26,813 nt of DNA from CAVVXX01 sp052389895. Lineage in GTDB: Bacteria; Pseudomonadota; Alphaproteobacteria; Micropepsales; Micropepsaceae. Where the stretch lies: assembly GCA_052389895.1 (NCBI GenBank), contig JBQTHM010000030.1:1-26813 (forward strand), read 5' to 3'. Position 1 is the stretch's first letter. Every line of letters begins with the position of its first letter. The notes beneath the pieces were generated by a model, which did not search any database, had not been told where the DNA came from, and saw only the letters and a list, made by a program, of their open reading frames with translations. The translations under genes and the position numbers were made by a program. Positions 22,203-26,813 of the stretch are shown here, one piece after another.

Positions 22203-24827
22203 ATGAACATTGTAGTTGTTGAGTCCCCTGCGAAGGCCAAGACCATCAACAAATATCTGGGGCCCGGCTACAAGGTTTTGGCGAGCTTCGGCCATGTTCG
22301 CGACCTCCCGCCCAGAGACGGATCCGTAAAACCCGACCACGACTTCGCCATGACGTGGGACGTGGACCCCAAGGCGGCGAAGCGCCTGAAAGACATCGCG
22401 GACGCTGTGAAATCCGCTAGCAGGCTTATTCTGGCCACCGACCCTGACCGCGAAGGCGAAGCCATCTCGTGGCACGTGCTCGAGGTACTGAAGCAAAAGA
22501 AGGCTCTGGGTAAGGCCAAGGTCGAACGCGTCGTTTTCAACGCCATCACCAAAGCCGACGTCCTCAACGCCATGGAGCGCCCGCGCGGCATCGATGACGA
22601 ACTGGTTGACGCCTATCTCGCGCGCCGCGCGCTCGACTACCTCGTCGGCTTCACGCTCTCGCCGGTGCTGTGGCGCAAGCTGCCGGGAGCGCGCTCGGCC
22701 GGGCGCGTGCAATCGGTTGCGCTCCGCCTCGTATGCGAACGCGAGATGGAGATCGAGGCATTCCACCCCCAGGAATACTGGACCGTGGATGCCGACTTCT
22801 CGGGCAGCTCTGGCAGCTTCACGGCACGGCTGACACACTTCGAAGGCAAGAAGCTCGACAAACTGTCACTTCACACTGCGGCGGAAGCCCACCGCGCCGT
22901 CGCTGCGATCACCGGTGCACATTTTCGCGTAGGCGAAGTCGAAAAGAAGCCAGTCAAGCGCCACCCTTCCCCGCCCTTCATAACGTCCACGCTGCAACAG
23001 GAAGCGGCGCGCAAACTTGGATTTTCCGCGAAACAGACCATGCGCATGGCACAGCAGCTATATGAAGGGGTCACGGTCGGCGGCGAAACCGTCGGCCTTA
23101 TTACCTATATGCGAACCGACGGCGTGCAGATGGCGGGCGGCGCCGTGGCCGAATCGCGCCGCGTGATTGGTAGCGAATATGGTTCGCGCTACGTGCCCGA
23201 AACGCCGCGCGCATATACTTCGCGTACGAAGGCTGCCCAGGAAGCGCATGAAGCAATCCGCCCTACGAATTTCGCAAGGCTCCCCGAGCATGTTGCGCGC
23301 GATCTCGAACCCGAGCAGGCCAAACTTTACGAACTGATCTGGAAGCGCGCGCTTGCGAGCCAGATGGAAAGCGCGGAACTGGAACGAACGACTATCGACG
23401 TCGTGTCGGGCGATAGCAGGACGCAATTGCGCGCGTCCGGTACCGTCACGCTGTTCGACGGCTTTCTCACGCTCTACCAGGAAGGCCGCGATGACGAGGC
23501 GAACGGCGAAAACGGCCGGCTGCCACAAGTAGAAACGGGCGAAGGGCTTTCGCTTGGCGCAATTCGCCCCGAGCAGCACTTCACCGAGCCGCCGCCGCGC
23601 TATTCCGAGGCGAGCCTCGTGAAAAAGCTGGAAGAGCTGGGAATAGGCCGTCCTTCCACATACGCCAGCATTCTCTCCACGCTGCGCGACCGTGCCTATG
23701 TGCGCATGGAGCGGGGGCGTTTCGTGCCCGAAGACAAGGGCCGCATTGTGACGGCATTCCTGACCAGCTTCTTCAAGCATTATGTGGAGTACGACTTCAC
23801 CGCAGATTTGGAAGAGAAACTGGACGAGGTTGCGGAAGGCAAGCTCGACTGGAAACAGCTTCTGCGGGATTTCTGGACGGATTTTTCGGCCGCGATTGGC
23901 GACACGAAGGAACTGCGCTTTGCCGACGTGATTGACGCGCTCGACGAAATCCTTGGCCCGCACATGTTTCCGGAGCGGGCTGACGGAACCGACCCGCGCC
24001 TGTGTCCCGCGTGCGGCTCGGGGAGGCTGAGCCTAAAGCTCGGGCGTTTCGGCGCGTTTATCGGCTGCGCGAACTATCCCAAATGCCGATACACGCGAAA
24101 ACTGGGCCGCGAAGGCGCAGACGGCGTCGAACCGCGCACGCTCGGCACGGATCCGGAAACGGGGCTGGAAGTGTCCCTCAAATCTGGCCGCTTCGGGCCT
24201 TACATCCAGCTTGGAGAAGCCAGGCACGGCGAAAAGCCGCCGCGCGCCGGAATCCCGAAAGGCTTTACGGCGGAAGACATGGATCTGCCCAAGGCGCTCA
24301 GGCTGCTCCGTCTGCCACGTGTCGTCGGCAAACACCCGGAAACGGGCCACCCGATAACCGCGGCGTTCGGCCGGTTCGGCCCCTACATCACGCACGACGG
24401 CTCCTACGCGTCGCTCGACTCGCCGGAAGAAGTTTTCTCTGTGGGCCTCAATCGCGCGGTAACGCTCCTGGCCGAGCGCAAAACGCGCCCAGGCGGGCAC
24501 CGCCGCGCGGAGGCACTGAAGGAATTGGGCACACGCCCGGACACGGGTGCCAAGGTGAAGGTGATGAAGGGGCGCTACGGCCCCTATGTCAGTGATGGTA
24601 AGACCAACGCAACGCTGCCCAAGGGCGCCGATCCGATGGGGACGACGCTGGACGAAGCTATCTCGCTGATCGCCGTTCGCGAGGCCCGCGGTGGAAAAAA
24701 ACGAAAGATCAAAGCAGCGCCCAAGAAGGCGGAAGCCAAAGCGCCGAAGAAAGCCACCAAGAAGAAACCGGCTGCGCACGCGGGCGATGATGAAAAATCA
24801 AGGCGGAAGAAGCAGGCGGCGGGATAA
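22203..24827 (+). CDS. topA: DNA topoisomerase I
   Basis: TopA relaxes negative supercoils by cutting one strand. The 874-residue product has the Toprim domain (MNIVVVESPAKAKTINKYLG, LATDPDREGEAISWH) and the type IA core with catalytic Tyr302 in LITYMRTDG. One C4 zinc finger is present (Cys601, 604, 622, 628). Several TopoI C-terminal repeats follow (GRFGPYIQLGE, GRFGPYITHDG, GRYGPYVSDGK). A Lys-rich tail of about 40 residues (KKAEAKAPKKATKKKPAA) probably aids DNA binding. Having one zinc finger plus glycine-rich repeats differs from E. coli but is common in Alphaproteobacteria. No clear ribosome site precedes the ATG. Confidence 0.97.
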   Translation: MNIVVVESPAKAKTINKYLGPGYKVLASFGHVRDLPPRDGSVKPDHDFAMTWDVDPKAAKRLKDIADAVKSASRLILATDPDREGEAISWHVLEVLKQKKALGKAKVERVVFNAITKADVLNAMERPRGIDDELVDAYLARRALDYLVGFTLSPVLWRKLPGARSAGRVQSVALRLVCEREMEIEAFHPQEYWTVDADFSGSSGSFTARLTHFEGKKLDKLSLHTAAEAHRAVAAITGAHFRVGEVEKKPVKRHPSPPFITSTLQQEAARKLGFSAKQTMRMAQQLYEGVTVGGETVGLITYMRTDGVQMAGGAVAESRRVIGSEYGSRYVPETPRAYTSRTKAAQEAHEAIRPTNFARLPEHVARDLEPEQAKLYELIWKRALASQMESAELERTTIDVVSGDSRTQLRASGTVTLFDGFLTLYQEGRDDEANGENGRLPQVETGEGLSLGAIRPEQHFTEPPPRYSEASLVKKLEELGIGRPSTYASILSTLRDRAYVRMERGRFVPEDKGRIVTAFLTSFFKHYVEYDFTADLEEKLDEVAEGKLDWKQLLRDFWTDFSAAIGDTKELRFADVIDALDEILGPHMFPERADGTDPRLCPACGSGRLSLKLGRFGAFIGCANYPKCRYTRKLGREGADGVEPRTLGTDPETGLEVSLKSGRFGPYIQLGEARHGEKPPRAGIPKGFTAEDMDLPKALRLLRLPRVVGKHPETGHPITAAFGRFGPYITHDGSYASLDSPEEVFSVGLNRAVTLLAERKTRPGGHRRAEALKELGTRPDTGAKVKVMKGRYGPYVSDGKTNATLPKGADPMGTTLDEAISLIAVREARGGKKRKIKAAPKKAEAKAPKKATKKKPAAHAGDDEKSRRKKQAAG

Positions 24828-24842
24828 CTTGGAGCCCCCTCA

Positions 24843-24992
24843 GTCCGGCTCGCGCAAGCGCTTCGCCGGACAGCTCCCGCCTCCGCCAAGGCTTCGGCGG
24901 GCGAGAGTGGGCACACTCGGCCGCCGGAGCTTCAGCGAAGGCGGCCCCCAGCGGGGGAGCATAAATTAGGATTCATCCTCCCCCACAGGGGG
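24843..24992. repeat. cluster of palindromes downstream of topA
   Basis: Four hairpins lie in 150 bases. GTCCGGC (24843-24849) pairs with GCCGGAC (24865-24871). GGCCGCC (24919-24925) pairs with GGCGGCC (24940-24946) and has an inner CTTC/GAAG stem. CCCCC/GGGGG pairs around AGC (24945-24957). CCCCC/GGGGG pairs around ACA (24980-24992). The last two could instead pair with each other through GGGGGAG (24953-24959) and CTCCCCC (24978-24984). The layout resembles dispersed intergenic palindromic elements. The stems could also stop transcription of topA, though no T-run follows. Confidence 0.65.
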
Positions 24993-24995
24993 CTT

Positions 24996-25043
24996 TGCAC
25001 AATAACGGCCTCCTGCACAAAAAGTCCGGCGGCTGCACAAAAA
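24996..25043. repeat. three spaced TGCACAA repeats next to the restriction-modification gene
   Basis: TGCACAA occurs at 24996-25002, 25014-25020 and 25034-25040, with starts 18 and 20 bases apart. The last two copies share CTGCACAAAAA exactly. The array fills the space between the palindrome cluster and the stop codon of the restriction-modification frame. It could be a protein-binding array or the remnant of an insertion junction. Confidence 0.5.
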
Positions 25044-25044
25044 C

Positions 25045-25638
25045 TTAAGCGATCTTCGCTATTGCCAAGTGAGCTGGTTTTGCGAATGCGGCCCGCGCTT
25101 TGTCTAGGTGAGTTTCCGCACCGTCCAGAGCTTTTCTATAGTTTTTCTCTGCTTCTCGGAGTGCTGCCGATACGGCGGACTGTTCTTTTATCCCAGACAG
25201 AAGGTCTACAAGAATTTGATCGACCTCCTCCGGTTGCAACTCAATGAGACCAGTTGCGCCCGTGTATAGCCGTTCGATCTGAATTGCGCCCCCCCCAGCG
25301 CGAAGATAATCCGCCAGATAGTACGGGTTAACCTCCTTCGGGTTCACTCGCACGATGGTGACGTGTCCATCGGCCATCGCAGGCCAATTCGAATCGTAGA
25401 CACACGCCTTGCCCAGCGTGCCGGTACCAGTCGATGCGATTAGCACATCTCCCTTCTTCAAATGGAATGGCTCCATTTCATCGTAGATCGCCTTCTCGAT
25501 GAAATCGCCCTCAACTAGCAATTCGCCAAACTTGGTGATGTTGCTGCCCGCCTTCACAACGAGCGCAAAACCATCCTTTTCGTCAACGTATGTCTCTGCC
25601 TTTGGGCTCTTGCCACGACGAGTTTCGATCTTATTCAA
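25045..25638 (-). CDS. Specificity (HsdS-like) segment of a restriction-modification enzyme, probably the cut-off C-terminal half of an HsdM-S fusion
   Basis: The 197-residue frame reads as one target-recognition domain: FHLKKGDVLIASTGTGTLGKACVY, the typical HsdS strand, and IERLYTGATGLIELQPEEVDQI, the usual TRD end. A coiled coil follows (KEQSAVSAALREAEKNYRKAL). It would choose the DNA sequence to be methylated. The first start codon is a TTG at 25638 with no ribosome site. The frame is open upstream to 25701, directly after the methyltransferase TGA and in the same frame, and those codons (EPDTCKKIEKLRKQGAVPIKDL) also look like TRD sequence. A complete HsdS normally has two TRDs; this has one. 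It may be untranslated debris of a broken fusion, or expressed by readthrough. Confidence 0.7.
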   Translation of the reverse strand: MNKIETRRGKSPKAETYVDEKDGFALVVKAGSNITKFGELLVEGDFIEKAIYDEMEPFHLKKGDVLIASTGTGTLGKACVYDSNWPAMADGHVTIVRVNPKEVNPYYLADYLRAGGGAIQIERLYTGATGLIELQPEEVDQILVDLLSGIKEQSAVSAALREAEKNYRKALDGAETHLDKARAAFAKPAHLAIAKIA

Positions 25639-25701
25639 GTCCTTGATCGGTACCGCCCCCTGCTTCCTCAGCTTTTCGATTTTTTTGCAGGTGTCCGGTT
25701 C

Positions 25702-26813
25702 TCAATACTTCAGGTCCAACCGAAACGCCCCACTCTCTTTAATCTGCTCGCTATCTATTTCAAACGCTCGCCAATGTGCACCGCTGCGCGGTGATCCCGC
25801 GTCGGTATCAAAAATTCCTTTCTCGACATCGGACAGGAACGCTTCGAAATTGAAGCCGCGAATTGGCTCTCCAGAGCCTTGGTAGCCAAGGCTAGTGACA
25901 TCGACGAATGTCACTGGATACTTGAGTTCTAGGTCTACGTCGTCGTGATCGTAGCGCTGAAGCAACAAGATACTCGCGCGCACGTTGATCTTGTTAGGTT
26001 TGAACGTTTCTTCCGGCAACCGAATGACAGTTCGCACCCTGGCTTTTTGAAACATCAGCTTGCGCAGTTCACGAGCTGTTGCGGTATTCAAGAGTCCATC
26101 ATCAATGACTGTACAGATGTCTCCATTCGGCGCAGCACAGGCCATCATCTTCTGCAAAAAAAGTGGCTGCGTCGTGCTCGCTTGAATTTCGTATTGGCCC
26201 CAATCGCCCTCAACGAGAGAATCGCTCTCAGAGGCGCCAAATGGGGGATTCGTAATGATCAAATCGCAGTCGGGCTTGGCAGTATTCCAAACGACAGAAG
26301 ACGAGGCGAGACTGTTTTCCGGTTGGATATTTGTGTGGCCATCGCCCGCAATGATCATGTTCATCTTGGCTGCGCATGCAACGCCCTCATTGGCATCGGC
26401 CCCATAAAACGTGTCGCGCATCAGTCGTTTCGCAATGTCGTCGTAGACCTTCTTGGTCAGCTTCCCCTTTCTAAAATCTGTGTCAGCTCTCGTAAGCGCG
26501 TCTTGCATCAAGTACACGAGGAATCCGCCGGTCCCGCATGCTGGATCAAGGACCTTCGTTGGCACTGTGCTGCCTCGGACTGAATTACAAATTTTGTCTC
26601 GGCCGACGAGTACGCTCATCAATCGCACGACGGGCCGGGGCGTAAAATATTGTCCTAGCTTTTTCCCCTTTAGCGTTGCGCGAACAAAATACTCGAAGGC
26701 CGCGCCTTTGGAATCTAGGCTGCTGTCGTAGAAGGATACTTGCGCCAACTGCGTTACGATGTAGCGAAACGTCTTGGCTTTTCGGAGATGAATGGGGACA
26801 CCAAGGACCGCGC
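25702..26813 (-). CDS. Type I-like DNA adenine N6-methyltransferase (HsdM-like), 5' end outside the window
   Basis: This enzyme methylates adenine at the site chosen by its specificity domain. The frame is open through the right edge and already reads RKAKTFRYIVTQLAQVSFYDSS there, so the TTG at 26748 is not the real start. Visible motifs are LGQYFTPRPVVRLM, SAM-binding motif I VLDPACGTGGF (about 26515-26547) and catalytic motif IV NPPFG (about 26236-26250). The end of the frame (GAFRLDLKY) resembles the start of a target-recognition domain, where relatives continue with Trp or Tyr; here a TGA stops it. No restriction (HsdR) gene is in view. Base composition is lower in G+C than topA, which suggests acquisition. 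Confidence 0.9.
   Translation of the reverse strand, partial: AVLGVPIHLRKAKTFRYIVTQLAQVSFYDSSLDSKGAAFEYFVRATLKGKKLGQYFTPRPVVRLMSVLVGRDKICNSVRGSTVPTKVLDPACGTGGFLVYLMQDALTRADTDFRKGKLTKKVYDDIAKRLMRDTFYGADANEGVACAAKMNMIIAGDGHTNIQPENSLASSSVVWNTAKPDCDLIITNPPFGASESDSLVEGDWGQYEIQASTTQPLFLQKMMACAAPNGDICTVIDDGLLNTATARELRKLMFQKARVRTVIRLPEETFKPNKINVRASILLLQRYDHDDVDLELKYPVTFVDVTSLGYQGSGEPIRGFNFEAFLSDVEKGIFDTDAGSPRSGAHWRAFEIDSEQIKESGAFRLDLKY

Noticed and set aside
23058..23963. Long minus-strand open frame (301 codons) opposite topA
   Set aside because: topA is intact on the plus strand through this region, and the antisense translation has no known motif.
24843..25043. CRISPR array downstream of topA
   Set aside because: The repeats are short (7 bases) with 11-13 base gaps, the palindromes differ from each other, and there are no cas genes.

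Overview
The window is a stretch of alphaproteobacterial chromosome with high G+C. Gene order supports this: two gene blocks usual in Alphaproteobacteria lie side by side. They are rpoZ-rel-pyrE-pdxJ-acpS-lepB-rnc-era-recO-parC, and gatCAB / ruvX-pyrB-plsY-dprA-topA. The genus cannot be named from the sequence alone.

Positions 1-8463 form one long minus-strand run with tiny gaps or 4-bp overlaps: folK, rpoZ, rel, pyrE, pdxJ, acpS, lepB, rnc, era, recO and the 5' part of parC. It joins (p)ppGpp control, pyrimidine, PLP and folate synthesis, lipid and acyl-carrier chemistry, protein export, RNA processing and DNA repair. A plus-strand group follows (8603-10464): an NYN-domain protein, a family-5 uracil-DNA glycosylase and an AAC(6')-like acetyltransferase. 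The minus-strand pair dapA-smpB is then divergent from slt, a lytic transglycosylase gene. Region 14255-15103 holds a short Sel1-repeat gene and a 28-codon gene for a very basic peptide, the latter with a strong ribosome site and a perfect-stem terminator.

gatC-gatA-gatB (minus) is divergent from ruvX-pyrB-plsY-dprA (plus). topA follows after a small convergent hypothetical gene. The most notable point here is pyrB. It encodes an E. coli-type catalytic chain whose C-terminus carries a four-cysteine zinc ribbon closely resembling that of the separate regulatory chain PyrI, but without PyrI's nucleotide-binding domain. The dihydroorotase gene (pyrC) often found between pyrB and plsY in Alphaproteobacteria is absent here.

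After topA the composition shifts to lower G+C. A dense cluster of palindromes and short repeats leads into a restriction-modification gene (minus, running off the window end). Its methyltransferase half and its single target-recognition half lie in one reading frame and are separated only by a TGA codon. It looks like a broken or recoded HsdM-HsdS fusion in horizontally acquired DNA.

No rRNA, tRNA, CRISPR array, insertion sequence or transposase gene was seen. No gene-free stretch exceeds about 250 bases.
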